The position numbers were made by a program, and so were the translations under genes. The notes beneath the pieces were generated by a model. It had not been told where the DNA came from and ran no database searches. It saw only the letters and a program-made list of their open reading frames with translations. Shown here one piece after another: positions 43,474 through 53,319 of a DNA stretch of 64,000 bases (positions are counted from its first letter, which is position 1; every line of letters begins with the position of its first letter). This DNA comes from Marinomonas transparens. GTDB lineage: Bacteria > Pseudomonadota > Gammaproteobacteria > Pseudomonadales > Marinomonadaceae. Where the stretch lies: assembly GCF_016463975.1 (NCBI RefSeq), contig NZ_JAEMNX010000006.1:1-64000 (forward strand), read 5' to 3'.

Positions 43474-45814
43474 ATTACCCAGTGATCTTGTGACAGGCTT
43501 TAAAAACGACAAACTGCCCATGCACGAATCCGCCATGAAACATGTGACGGGGCAAGCGGTTTATATTGATGACATGCCAGAGTGGCCAAATGAACTGCAC
43601 GTGGCAACAGGCAAATCCACCGAAGCCCATGCGGACATTGTGAGCATCAATTTGGACAAGGTGAAAGCCTACCCTGGGGTAGTGGATGTGATTGTGCAGT
43701 CTGATATTCCCGGTGAAGTGGATGTGTCCCCCGTATTGAGTGGCGATTTATTGTTAGCGGGGGATTTTGTTCACCATATCGGGCAAGCCATTTTTGCCGT
43801 GGCGGCGACCAGTTTTCGTGCCGCGAAGCAGGCGGCTGAACTGGCGGAAGTCACCTATGCCCCAAGAGAAGCCACCCTACATCCGAAAGAATCTCTAGCG
43901 CGACAAGAGTTCGTATTGCCGACCCATACGATTTGCTGTGGTGATCCTAAAGTGGCGATGGCAAAGGCTGCGCACACCATCAAATCCGATATTTACATCA
44001 AGGGCCAAGAACATTTTTATTTGGAAGGCCAGATCAGTGTGGCCACGCCGAATGAAGACGGGGGCGTGGTGGTGTATGCCTCGTCTCAGCATCCTGCGGA
44101 AGTGCAAAAGCTGGTAGCCAAAGTGCTTGGTTTGTCAGTGGCGCAAGTCTTGGTTGAAACGCGCCGTATGGGCGGTGGCTTTGGCGGGAAAGAATCCCAA
44201 GCGGCCACCTTAAGTTGCATGGCAGCGGTGTTGGCGGCTCGTAATGGGTGTCCGGTGAAATACCGTATGCCGCGCCAAGACGACATGGTGCAAACCGGTA
44301 AACGTCACGACTTTTGGAATCGTTATGAAGTGGGTTTCTCAAAAGAAGGGGAAATACTCAGCGCCGAATACGATATGGTGGGCAAATGCGGTTGTACCGC
44401 AGATTTATCCGACGGGGTGGTGGATAGAGCCATGTTCCACGCAGACAATGCCTATTTCCTTCCCAACGCTCGTATCAGTGGCTACCGAGGCAAAACCCAC
44501 ACGGTTTCCAATACCGCGTTTCGTGGTTTTGGTGGCCCCAAAGGCGTGTTGTTGGCCGAAACGGTCATAGAGGAAATCGCCTGTACCGTGGGCAAAGATG
44601 CCCTCGATATTCGCAAACTCAATTGCTACCAAGAAGGCAAAAGCAAAACCCCCTACGGCCAAGAGGTGGAAGAAAACGTATTGCTTACCCTGATCGAAGA
44701 ACTGGAAGACAGTTCCGATTATCGAGCACGCCGTAACGGGATTAACGCCTTCAATAAGCAAAGCCCATTTTTGAAAAAAGGCTTGGCGTTAACCCCAGTC
44801 AAATTTGGTATTTCCTTTACCTCCAAACACCTTAACCAAGGTGGCGCTTTGGTGCATGTTTACACCGATGGTAGTGTCCACATTAGCCATGGTGGCACCG
44901 AGATGGGGCAAGGGCTGTATACCAAGGTCGCGCAAATCGTCGCCAAGACGTTTGGTATTGATTACCAGCGAGTCAATGTGAGTTCAACACGTACCGACAA
45001 GGTGCCCAATGCCTCGCCAACGGCGGCGTCCGCTGGTACAGATTTAAACGGCATGGCGGCATTGGATGCGGTCAACACCATTAAAGGCCGTTTACAAGAA
45101 TTCGCCATGGAACATTACGGCATTCGCGCTGATGAATTTGCCATAGAAAACGACCAAGTACAGCTCGGCACTGAGGCCATGAGCTTTCCTGAATTTATTA
45201 AACTGGCCTATATGAATCGGGTGTCTTTGTCGTCTACGGGTTTTTATAAAACCCCGAAAATTGGCTACGACCGAAAAGCCGCCAAAGGTCGGCCTTTCTT
45301 GTATTTCTCTAATGGGGCGGCGGTGTCGGAAGTTATCGTCGATACGTTCACGGGAGAATATAAGGTCACGCAAGTGGACATATTGCACGACGTGGGGGAT
45401 TCGATAAATGCCGATATCGACATAGGCCAGATCGAAGGCGCCTTTGTGCAAGGCATGGGGTGGCTAACATCGGAAGAGCTGAGCTGGGACGAAAAAGGCC
45501 GTATCACCACCAACAGTCCAGCCAATTATAAAATCCCCACCTCAGCCGATGTGCCGGAAAAATTCACCGTCAAATTGTTTGATCGGGCCAACAGCGAAGA
45601 ATCGGTGTACCGCTCTAAAGCTGTGGGCGAACCGCCTCTTATGTTAGGGATTTCTGTTTGGTGCGCTTTAAAAGATGCTTGTGCTGCTGTGTGTGACCAC
45701 CAATTCTCGCCTCCTTTGGCGGTGCCAGCCACTCCCGAAGCCGTGTTTTATAGCCTGCAAGCGGCACAAGCTTTTAGCGCCAAGCAGAAACAGAATAGGG
45801 AGGCCGAGGTATGA
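43466..45814 (+). CDS. xdhB: Xanthine dehydrogenase molybdopterin subunit
   Basis: 782 residues, full length. RRMGGGFGGKESQ near 234 and AFRGFGGPKG near 352 contact the molybdenum cofactor. The VGEPPLMLG block near 725 has the catalytic Glu that attacks hypoxanthine or xanthine. It makes urate from hypoxanthine/xanthine in the cytoplasm. GGAGG precedes the ATG, which lies within the end of xdhA; xdhC starts at its last codon (ATGA overlap). Confidence 0.95.
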   Translation: MRKLPSDLVTGFKNDKLPMHESAMKHVTGQAVYIDDMPEWPNELHVATGKSTEAHADIVSINLDKVKAYPGVVDVIVQSDIPGEVDVSPVLSGDLLLAGDFVHHIGQAIFAVAATSFRAAKQAAELAEVTYAPREATLHPKESLARQEFVLPTHTICCGDPKVAMAKAAHTIKSDIYIKGQEHFYLEGQISVATPNEDGGVVVYASSQHPAEVQKLVAKVLGLSVAQVLVETRRMGGGFGGKESQAATLSCMAAVLAARNGCPVKYRMPRQDDMVQTGKRHDFWNRYEVGFSKEGEILSAEYDMVGKCGCTADLSDGVVDRAMFHADNAYFLPNARISGYRGKTHTVSNTAFRGFGGPKGVLLAETVIEEIACTVGKDALDIRKLNCYQEGKSKTPYGQEVEENVLLTLIEELEDSSDYRARRNGINAFNKQSPFLKKGLALTPVKFGISFTSKHLNQGGALVHVYTDGSVHISHGGTEMGQGLYTKVAQIVAKTFGIDYQRVNVSSTRTDKVPNASPTAASAGTDLNGMAALDAVNTIKGRLQEFAMEHYGIRADEFAIENDQVQLGTEAMSFPEFIKLAYMNRVSLSSTGFYKTPKIGYDRKAAKGRPFLYFSNGAAVSEVIVDTFTGEYKVTQVDILHDVGDSINADIDIGQIEGAFVQGMGWLTSEELSWDEKGRITTNSPANYKIPTSADVPEKFTVKLFDRANSEESVYRSKAVGEPPLMLGISVWCALKDACAAVCDHQFSPPLAVPATPEAVFYSLQAAQAFSAKQKQNREAEV

Positions 45815-46677
45815 TGTCTTCAATCGGTTGGATACACGCCTTGGCGGAAGTGGAAAAAGCCGGGCAAGCTTGGGTGATGGCCACCGTGATCGGCACCCAA
45901 GGGTCAGCGCCGAGGGAATCGTCTAGCAAGATGATCATCACCCAAGACCATACCTTCGACACCATAGGTGGCGGCCAACTGGAATACGCCGTGTGCCAAA
46001 AAGCCCGCGATATGCTCAACAATATCGCCACAGCCACCCATGTGCTAGAAAACTTTCCTCTTGCCGCAAAAACCAACCAATGCTGTGGTGGCACCGTAAG
46101 TGTATTACTGGAATACTTCCCGGAACCTATGACTAAAATCACCATTTTTGGCATGGGCCATGTGGCGTCTACCTTGGTGAACGTCTTGGGCAACATGTCG
46201 GCCAAAATCACTTGGGTCGATAGTCGGGAAAACCTTGTCGGCGAACGTAACGACAGCCCTTTACCGAGTAATGTGCAAGTTTGTCTTTACCCTTCCATGT
46301 TGGATCATATCGAGCACATGGCAGGGAATGATATTGCTCTGGTCATGACCCACGATCATGCTTTGGATTACCAACTGGTAGAAGCCTTGTTAGATAGAAA
46401 AGATTGCCGATTCATCGGCTTGATCGGTTCAAAAACCAAAGCCTTACGCTTCAAAAAACGCCTCACCAGCGCCTCGTTCAGCAGCGAAGAAATAGAATCC
46501 GTCCATTGTCCTGTTGGTCTGCCAGACGTTGCCGGTAAAAAGCCCTTTGAAATCGCTATCTCCATCGCCGCGCAACTGGTGCAAATTACCCAAACGCCAG
46601 CGCAGGAGAAAAAGGGCAGTGGTTTAACATGGAAAGAAATTAATAACGTGTTGATTGAATCTGTTGTGGAAGATTAA
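45811..46677 (+). CDS. xdhC: XdhC molybdenum-cofactor insertion chaperone
   Basis: 288 residues. The XdhC/CoxI N-terminal block ATVIGTQGSAPRESSSKMI near 25 is followed by TIGGGQLEYAV near 51 and CCGGTV near 91. A Rossmann-type C-terminal domain begins ITIFGMGHVASTLV near 110 and ends with HCPVGLPDVAGKKP near 230. It sulfurates and loads the cofactor into XdhB. Start overlaps the xdhB stop by 4 bp. Confidence 0.94.
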   Translation: MMSSIGWIHALAEVEKAGQAWVMATVIGTQGSAPRESSSKMIITQDHTFDTIGGGQLEYAVCQKARDMLNNIATATHVLENFPLAAKTNQCCGGTVSVLLEYFPEPMTKITIFGMGHVASTLVNVLGNMSAKITWVDSRENLVGERNDSPLPSNVQVCLYPSMLDHIEHMAGNDIALVMTHDHALDYQLVEALLDRKDCRFIGLIGSKTKALRFKKRLTSASFSSEEIESVHCPVGLPDVAGKKPFEIAISIAAQLVQITQTPAQEKKGSGLTWKEINNVLIESVVED

Positions 46678-46679
46678 GA

Positions 46680-46732
46680 CAAATGACATCCCTTCCTTGA
46701 AACTTTCGTCTACCTCGGCGGAATGTCATTTG
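46680..46732. repeat. Inverted repeat after xdhC
   Basis: CAAATGACAT (46680-46689) and ATGTCATTTG (46723-46732), perfect, 33-nt loop, starting 2 bp after the stop. No T run, so not a standard terminator. The remaining gap to 46987 holds the terminator below and no gene. Confidence 0.5.
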
Positions 46733-46926
46733 CTTTGAAGGTGTTGCATAGTCATCATCAAGTAATCTCTTTCCAAACTTAGGTTCACCTTCTTTTTAAA
46801 GGTACTCAATCATGTACTATAAAGAACTTAATTAATTATGTGTCCCTCGGTTTAACGAAGAAAAAGCAAAAGGAGCTTGGGTTAAATCAGGGCGCGACAG
46901 TAAAATAGTATTCGTTTTTTTAAAAG

Positions 46927-46962
46927 AAAAGGGCACTTTATTATCAAGCGCCCTTCCTTTTT
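46927..46962. terminator. Bidirectional terminator between xdhC and the diguanylate cyclase
   Basis: AAGGGC (46929-46934) with GCCCTT (46950-46955), flanked by an A-rich side and CCTTTTTAT. Confidence 0.55.
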
Positions 46963-46987
46963 ATAGGTTCTATTGAGCCTGTTTTTG

Positions 46988-48313
46988 CTACTCGTGAACA
47001 ATTTGGTTTCGGCCATTATGCTTGGCTTTGTATAGACGTTTATCCGCCGTTACGTATAGATCCTTTAAGCTTGATTCGTTATTAGATGTATAGCCTGCAG
47101 CACCTATACTCATAGTAACGAAGGGAGAAATCGTGGATTCGCTATGGGGAATGGCGGCTTCGTGTAGCTGTGCCATGAAGGACTGAAGCCTCGGTAAGAG
47201 TTGTTCTGGTGTTATATCAGGAATCAAAATGGCAAATTCTTCGCCACCAATCCGTGCAGCAAGCCCTGATGTTCTTTCTGTAATGCCATTCCATAAGTCT
47301 GCCACTTTCTTTATGCAGGTGTCGCCTTCTCCGTGGCCATAGGTGTCGTTATATTGCTTAAAGAAGTCGATGTCGCCAATGACGAGTGTGAGAGGGCGTT
47401 GGTTTTGTGTGGCGCTTGTCCATTCTTTTTCAAAGGTCTGGTTGAATTTCCAACGATTAGCTAAGCCTGTTAAGAAGTCTTTTTCAGCTCTTTCCGTGAG
47501 TTCTTTTTTATCTTGCTGAAGTTGTTGGTCGCGCACTTCATATTGATAAAGTGTGTCTAACAGCTGTTTTCTAGGTGTTCGGATTAGCTCATTTATGGCC
47601 AGTGGTGTCTCAACAAAACGAGTGAATTGTTTGTGGGATTTAGCATAAAACAGCAAAAGAGGAAGACTGTAACATGCCGCCATAATGGCTTTCCCTTCAA
47701 CATTGCCGAAGATAATAGCGACCAATTCAGGGTTAGAGTTAAGTGCAATCAAAGGAAATAAAACGCCATCTAAACAGAGTACGCCGATGAATGTGAGGGT
47801 ATAAATGAAGGCTAACGAAGAGAGTTTTGAAGTAACTTTTCTTGCCTGAATAAAAATGAATAGCATCAGTAATACTTCACTTAAAATTAAGCCGCCGCCT
47901 AAGAATAAAATTTCAAGAGAAACGGTGAAAATGCTAGAGGGAATGGATAATGGGTTTACGACTAAGCCTGAACTTAGTAGCCAGGCGACAAAGTTAAAGC
48001 CAACAAAGATAAAAAAATCGATCAATATCACTAGTCGAATGATATTGCGGAAAGTCGCTGTACTTCTTTCACTAATGATCAGCATGACGGCGGTCATCAT
48101 AAACGCGCCATAGGCCAGATTCCCTCCAGAAATAAACAAACTGTCTGAAAGGGGGAAGGAGTAAATGGTTCCGGAAATGCCTCCAATTAACAAAATAAGG
48201 CACATATAGCTATACAGAGCCGGCGAACGTAGTCGAGTGTTCATGGTAGTGATGTACAGGGGAAATGCTGAAAATAAAGCGATGTTTAGGAAAAAAGCTT
48301 CAAGGGTGGTCAT
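46988..48313 (-). CDS. Membrane diguanylate cyclase (multi-TM sensor plus GGDEF)
   Basis: 441 residues. The first 225 form about seven membrane segments with short loops, a likely membrane-embedded sensor. A coiled linker (LDTLYQYEVRDQQLQQDKK) leads into a GGDEF domain with DFLTGLANRW near 295, DIDFFKQYND near 332 and an intact active site GGEEF near 372. The RxxD inhibitory site is not present at its normal place five residues before it. It should synthesise cyclic di-GMP in response to an unknown signal. AAGGTAG precedes the ATG. Confidence 0.9.
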   Translation of the reverse strand: MTTLEAFFLNIALFSAFPLYITTMNTRLRSPALYSYMCLILLIGGISGTIYSFPLSDSLFISGGNLAYGAFMMTAVMLIISERSTATFRNIIRLVILIDFFIFVGFNFVAWLLSSGLVVNPLSIPSSIFTVSLEILFLGGGLILSEVLLMLFIFIQARKVTSKLSSLAFIYTLTFIGVLCLDGVLFPLIALNSNPELVAIIFGNVEGKAIMAACYSLPLLLFYAKSHKQFTRFVETPLAINELIRTPRKQLLDTLYQYEVRDQQLQQDKKELTERAEKDFLTGLANRWKFNQTFEKEWTSATQNQRPLTLVIGDIDFFKQYNDTYGHGEGDTCIKKVADLWNGITERTSGLAARIGGEEFAILIPDITPEQLLPRLQSFMAQLHEAAIPHSESTISPFVTMSIGAAGYTSNNESSLKDLYVTADKRLYKAKHNGRNQIVHE

Positions 48314-48683
48314 TTTTCTACCTTAGTGTATTTCTCAAACCACTTACCTGTGATGAATGTTAATCAATAGATAATATTGGCTGTTGTCATTTTTACTATT
48401 ATAAGCCATCGGGACTATAATGATTAGAGCGTTTTTGTGCCGATTGTTATTTAGCCGTTAGTAAATAAACATTGACATGCTGCGCAATGACATAGTTGGT
48501 TAATACTCTTGTTGAAATAGGTTCTTTGCGTTTTATCTGAGACATATGGAGGCATGGTGTGAAGGTTTCTATGGTCTGGGTGACAGTTGACACAATGCGT
48601 TGATCACCATTATTTTCTAGTAAAAACAACGATAAATTTGTTACAGTCGTGTCATTGCAATATACAAGTAGAACATCAACATT
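48314..48683. other. Divergent intergenic region
   Basis: Between the diguanylate cyclase and pssA genes. A 60-codon minus-strand frame at 48447-48629 has no ribosome site and no family I recognise. Otherwise only promoter-like A/T-rich sequence. Confidence 0.5.
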
Positions 48684-50021
48684 ATGCCTTTCAGAAAGTT
48701 ACTCGGTCCATTACCCACTTTCGCTATCGATCCAGAACAATTTCATGTTTTGTCATCCGCTCGTCGTTTTCGTGAATACCTGCTTGAAGCCATCGAAAAG
48801 GCGACCCGTCGAATTTATTTGGTCGCGCTTTACCTCGAAGACGATGATGCTGGCAGAGAAATATTAACGGCGCTCTATGAAGCCAAGCAGCGTACTCCAG
48901 CGCTAGATATTACCATTTGTGTGGATTGGCACCGCGCCCAACGAGGTTTGATTGGCGCGGATAACACCCAAGGCAATGCTGCCATGTATCAGGAATACGC
49001 TGAAAAGTACCAGCATGCTATTGCGATTTATGGTGTGCCTGTTCGCAAACGAGAAGTTTTTGGCGTATTGCACCTTAAGGGTTTTATTATCGACGATACG
49101 GTGATTTATAGCGGTGCAAGTCTGAACAATATTTATCTGCATTATCAAGACAGATACCGACTAGACCGCTATCACCTTATGAAGAACAAAGCCCTTGCCG
49201 ACAGCATGGTTGGTTTTATCCGTGAACAGATGATTGCACACCCAGCGGTCAACAATCTTTCTCAATTGCCACTTCCCACCACCAAGGAACTCAAAACCGA
49301 TATTCGTCGTTTTCGTGTTGCTTTGGGCAAGTCTTCCTATCACGTAGAGCATCAGCCTGTTGCCGATCATCAGGTTGCGGTGACGCCCTTGACCGGTGTA
49401 GGCAGGCGCCACAATGTGCTGAATCAACAGATTGTTGGCTTATTGAACACCGCCAGTGAAGAAATACTGCTGTGCACACCGTATTTTAATTTTCCTAGGG
49501 TGGTGGTAAAAGCCGTGAAATCGGCGATAAAGCGTGGTGTAAAGGTGCATATTATAGTGGGGGATAAAACCGCTAATGACTTTTATATTGCTCCTGATCG
49601 GCCTTTTAAGGCGATTGGTGGCTTGCCTTACTTATATGAAATTAATCTTCGTAAGTTCGCCAAAAGCAATGAGACGCACATTGCATCGGGGGATTTATCC
49701 ATTCACCTATGGAAGCATGATACCAACAGTTATCACCTGAAAGGTCTCTGGGTCGATCGTCGTACCATGTTACTAACGGGCAATAATATTAACCCTAGGG
49801 CGTGGACGCTGGATCTGGAAAATGGCCTATTGATTGACGATCCGCACAAACACCTAGAAGCGAAATTTACCGCTGAGTTCGATAGCATTTTTCAACACAC
49901 CCAACGCATTACCAGTTATCGCCAATTAGAAAAGCTGCTTAACTACCCAATCAAAATACAGCGACTGTTGAAGAAGGTTTTGCGCACAAGGGCGGATCGA
50001 TTGTTAAAACGCATCTTGTAA
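48684..50021 (+). CDS. pssA: CDP-diacylglycerol-serine O-phosphatidyltransferase (phospholipase D family)
   Basis: 445 residues. Two HxKx4D motifs, HLKGFIID near 132 and HLKGLWVD near 351, each followed by a G/N-rich turn (SGASLNN, TGNNINPRAW), identify the phospholipase D superfamily. Length and spacing match the gram-negative PssA that makes phosphatidylserine, the precursor of phosphatidylethanolamine. It works at the inner face of the inner membrane without a membrane segment of its own. The C-terminus is strongly basic (LLKKVLRTRADRLLKRIL), fitting surface binding to acidic lipids. Monocistronic. Confidence 0.9.
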   Translation: MPFRKLLGPLPTFAIDPEQFHVLSSARRFREYLLEAIEKATRRIYLVALYLEDDDAGREILTALYEAKQRTPALDITICVDWHRAQRGLIGADNTQGNAAMYQEYAEKYQHAIAIYGVPVRKREVFGVLHLKGFIIDDTVIYSGASLNNIYLHYQDRYRLDRYHLMKNKALADSMVGFIREQMIAHPAVNNLSQLPLPTTKELKTDIRRFRVALGKSSYHVEHQPVADHQVAVTPLTGVGRRHNVLNQQIVGLLNTASEEILLCTPYFNFPRVVVKAVKSAIKRGVKVHIIVGDKTANDFYIAPDRPFKAIGGLPYLYEINLRKFAKSNETHIASGDLSIHLWKHDTNSYHLKGLWVDRRTMLLTGNNINPRAWTLDLENGLLIDDPHKHLEAKFTAEFDSIFQHTQRITSYRQLEKLLNYPIKIQRLLKKVLRTRADRLLKRIL

Positions 50022-50407
50022 CAACTTGGTCTTGTTCGGCGAGGGCTTAGTTCTTTTGGCTTTTAAGGCGGAGGATGGGTTATCGTTATTCTCTGTCTCC
50101 ATTCAAATACCGTATTCATCAAGTGACGTGCCTGCCATTAAAATACTTTGTATCTATAAGCATTATTTCGCTCTATTGGTCGTGTGATCGTTATTTAATA
50201 CGCACAGGCCAAGAAGACTAAAATATGGCTATACAAGGGTGTATTTATTTAAACCTATTAAAAGCAGAAACTGAGTATTAAGATAGGTATTAAAATTAAG
50301 TGAAAAAAAATAATAGCCTTTTACTAAAAAATCTATCATTCTATTAATGCATTTGTCCTAAGTGCATATTGGTTTTAATATTAAAACATTAAGGAAGGTG
50401 TTGCACA
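50022..50407. other. Intergenic region before the metalloprotease
   Basis: No gene or repeat seen. The last 130 bp are very A/T-rich and probably hold the promoter. Confidence 0.4.
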
Positions 50408-52543
50408 ATGAAACTAAAAGAAAAAATAATCCCCAGCTTTTTTTGTTTAAGTCTTTCGCTAAGTTGTTTTGGCGAAGAGCAAAATGATATATCTAATGTA
50501 ACCATAAATCTTTCCGCTAATAATACTGGTCAGGTCATTAATAATACGGCTAGTCGATATTCGAATATATCTTCGGACGGAAAATTTCTGATTGATGTTC
50601 TATTCGTTTTTACGCCTCTCGCTAAGTCATTACTCGAAGCGGACGCTGCTGACCCAGATGAGTACGCACTTCGGCATATTAATAAAACAAATGATGATCT
50701 TCAGCGTAGCCAAATCACTACCTCTAAATTGCGCTACGCAGGCAAGCACTATGTAACGGAGGCCGACTATGCTCGAACAAACCGATACCCAGATAGCTCT
50801 AACGGCACCCATGTGCTTATGTGGCTTTTAAACCTGAGAGCTGCTTATGGTGCCGATAAAATTGCGGTGATACATAGTGGAGTTTGGAACAATGCACTTG
50901 GGGATTCAGCATCATTTCCATACAACCACACTCTTCCGTTTAGCCACGAAATTGGCCATACAATGGGCTTAGGCCATGGCGGTTGCGATCCGAATGTGGA
51001 TTACTCTGCGCTCGGGTATGCTAATGGAGCACAATATCGTTGGCTTAATTTTATTGATGGTGAAGAAGTACCTCCTTATATATCAACTGCAGACGACGCA
51101 GGTTCAATTATGTGCGGAAATAACTCAGGCTTTTTTACTAACGCAAACATGGTGTTAAGCTGGCAACAAATTATAGACTTTGTTAACCAAGGGCATCTCC
51201 CTCAAAGTATCGATTTCTATGAGCCTCTAAAAGAAACGGGTATGAAAATGGGACATGTAGATTATGCCGATGCAGCCAGGCAATGGATGGAAGTCGATGA
51301 AGCAACTTCGAATAATTATCCGACCAGTTTACCTCAGAACTATTCGGAAAGTGAATGGTATGAGAAAGACAACTGCCTAGCTTTTTACAACGATATAGAT
51401 TATTCAAACCTAATTTCAGAAATTTGTATTGGCGACTCTATTAACGACACAGCAGCCATTACAAACTATGCAGAATCAATCAAAATTGGTCGAAATACCG
51501 CATTAAGACTTTATTCAGACAAAGAATATATGGCTGAATTGTCAACTCTATTTTATTCTAGTTCTAATCTAGACGATTATTTTTCCGCACATTCAGGTGC
51601 ATTATCCGATACCGTTTACATTGAAGCCTTTCATAAAGATGATCGGGACGCTTTTTTTGCGTCACCATTTAGTGTTTCTAAAGTATTGGGAGAAGGACGG
51701 GATTGGTTCACTCCGAATGGCTTGACTGTCTCTTCCGATGGTTCGGAAATAATAGCCATGCATGGCGGTATAGATATTTTTTCAGCGACTGGAAGTTTGA
51801 TTCGCGAACTCGACATTGATGATACCGAATATGCATTTGGCCTTACTCAAACAACAGCAGGAGACTTATTCATAGCTAATGATAGAAGCTGCCGAGTTGT
51901 TAACAAAGTAAGTGGGGAAGTCACAACTATATCTGATTGTAGAGGCAGCGATGCTGATATTGACAGTGAGGGGAATCTTTATATTGTTCACCGAGGCGGC
52001 TATATTCGTAAGTTGGCACTCCAAGAAGATGGGACATTTACACATTCACTGTTTATTGATTACCGCACATCTAGCTCAATTGGAGATAATAACCACTTAA
52101 AGCAGAGTACCGGAATTGCGATTGATAAAAACCGTGATTTAATGTACATAGTCGATGCGGGACATTGTAGGGTGCAAGTGTTTGACCTTTCTGGTAACTA
52201 CCAGAGAACGATTGGCGCAGAGCCCGGTCTGCCATGTGAGAATAGTCCTAGCAGAGGTGGAGAATTACGAACCCCTTTTGGTATAGCCGTTGACGATCAG
52301 GGCTATGTTTACGTATCTGAAACCTATCAGCCTTGGTATCATTCTGGCCGGCCTAGATACTTTAATGTGGGCGTGCAGGTTTTTGATGAGGAAGGTAACT
52401 ATCTGACCCAGTTTGCAAATGATATGATCGACCCCGGTTATGTAGCCGCAGACAGCCAAGGGAAAATATATGTTATGGAATCTGGAGGGGAGCTCTCTGC
52501 AAGTACAAGTAAAGTACTTGTCTTCGAGAAGGTAAGTGATTAG
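50408..52543 (+). CDS. Secreted metzincin metalloprotease with C-terminal beta-propeller
   Basis: 711 residues with a signal peptide (basic KLKEK, hydrophobic PSFFCLSLSLSCF, cleavage near 23). A reprolysin-like catalytic domain follows, with the zinc motif HEIGHTMGLGH at 180-190 and a Met-turn candidate SIMCG near 235. From about 430 onward there are repeats of NHL/SMP type (LTVSSDGSEIIAMHGGIDIF; GIAIDKNRDLMYIVDAGHCR; GIAVDDQGYVYVSETYQ) forming a propeller of about six blades. The protein should be exported and act on external protein; the propeller may bind substrate or surface. GGAAGGTG precedes the ATG. No neighbouring inhibitor or secretion gene. I know no standard name for this domain combination. 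Confidence 0.85.
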   Translation: MKLKEKIIPSFFCLSLSLSCFGEEQNDISNVTINLSANNTGQVINNTASRYSNISSDGKFLIDVLFVFTPLAKSLLEADAADPDEYALRHINKTNDDLQRSQITTSKLRYAGKHYVTEADYARTNRYPDSSNGTHVLMWLLNLRAAYGADKIAVIHSGVWNNALGDSASFPYNHTLPFSHEIGHTMGLGHGGCDPNVDYSALGYANGAQYRWLNFIDGEEVPPYISTADDAGSIMCGNNSGFFTNANMVLSWQQIIDFVNQGHLPQSIDFYEPLKETGMKMGHVDYADAARQWMEVDEATSNNYPTSLPQNYSESEWYEKDNCLAFYNDIDYSNLISEICIGDSINDTAAITNYAESIKIGRNTALRLYSDKEYMAELSTLFYSSSNLDDYFSAHSGALSDTVYIEAFHKDDRDAFFASPFSVSKVLGEGRDWFTPNGLTVSSDGSEIIAMHGGIDIFSATGSLIRELDIDDTEYAFGLTQTTAGDLFIANDRSCRVVNKVSGEVTTISDCRGSDADIDSEGNLYIVHRGGYIRKLALQEDGTFTHSLFIDYRTSSSIGDNNHLKQSTGIAIDKNRDLMYIVDAGHCRVQVFDLSGNYQRTIGAEPGLPCENSPSRGGELRTPFGIAVDDQGYVYVSETYQPWYHSGRPRYFNVGVQVFDEEGNYLTQFANDMIDPGYVAADSQGKIYVMESGGELSASTSKVLVFEKVSD

Positions 52544-52630
52544 AAAGCTATTATTAGCAGTTCATATTGCTGTGGCTAAGTGACAGAATGTGATCACAAA
52601 TCTATAAGTAGCCTTTGATTAAGTGAACAG

Positions 52631-52684
52631 TTAAAGGGGGCGGCGGTACCTGAGAATAATTTACATGTACCTCCGACCCCTTAA
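52631..52684. repeat. Interrupted inverted repeat after the metalloprotease
   Basis: TTAAAGGGG and GGTAC on the left pair with GTACC and CCCCTTAA on the right around an A/T-rich loop. It may terminate or protect the upstream mRNA; REP-like appearance. Confidence 0.45.
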
Positions 52685-52877
52685 TTTACTGTAATTGCAT
52701 TTTTTAATGGGTGACTTATTAATCTTTATGTATATCGTAGTTTTTTGCCTTCATAGTAAAATTAAGATTTAATCAGATACACATATTAAGAAGTTAGTAA
52801 CATTAAGGCTTTTAGTATGAGTTGTCCCTCTGTGTTTTGAAGAAAAGGGATTAAATAGAATGGCCATCGTAATAATT

Positions 52878-52919
52878 TATTGTCTATTGTCTATTGTCTA
52901 TTGTCTATTGTCTATTGTC
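52878..52919. repeat. Tandem heptamer array, TATTGTC x6
   Basis: Six perfect copies of TATTGTC without spacers. It lies in a 776-bp stretch (52544-53319) without a gene. The stretch also has a hairpin CGGCAA-GGG-TTGCCG at 53092-53106 and, near 53250-53270, GC-rich dyads. Copy number is likely to vary by slippage. Confidence 0.95.
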
Positions 52920-53319
52920 GTTTAGTAAAGCGTTAAAATGCGGCCCCTGCATTTTTTAGTTGACTATTAACTTCAGTTCTGGAGTCGCTATAAAGGTGGC
53001 TCTGCATTAAGTTTATCTAATTAACCTACTAGGAAAATTTTGCTTTTTTAACATTTACAATCGTGATGATAAACGGCAAACTCTGTCGGTCGGCAAGGGT
53101 TGCCGATAGTAAAAATCGTAGCATCGGAAGCTTCAATCATCCTTTCGATTCTATTTATCCGTTAAAGCTAGGCTCGCGCTTCGCACAGTGTTTTATCGTC
53201 AGTGTGTGCCATCATAGTTTTAACCAGCATAAGTAAGTGATGCGCTAACGCGCACACCAGCTAAAAGCGTTATCACACTTCAATATCACAATTACCCTGT
53301 TCAATAAATGGAGGCAGTA

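Noticed and set aside
48447..48629. 60-codon minus-strand ORF in the dgc-pssA gap
   Set aside because: No ribosome site and no recognisable domain; kept only as a note for the intergenic region.
50408..50480. Lipobox in the metalloprotease signal (LSLSC)
   Set aside because: Position -3 is Ser and -2 is Leu, which does not fit a lipoprotein signal.
52878..52919. CRISPR array
   Set aside because: The units are 7 bp in direct contact without spacers, and no cas genes are present.
53250..53280. GCTAAC...GCGTTAT pattern resembling an integron attC site
   Set aside because: The GTTRRRY/RYYYAAC core bases do not match, and there is no integrase or cassette array.
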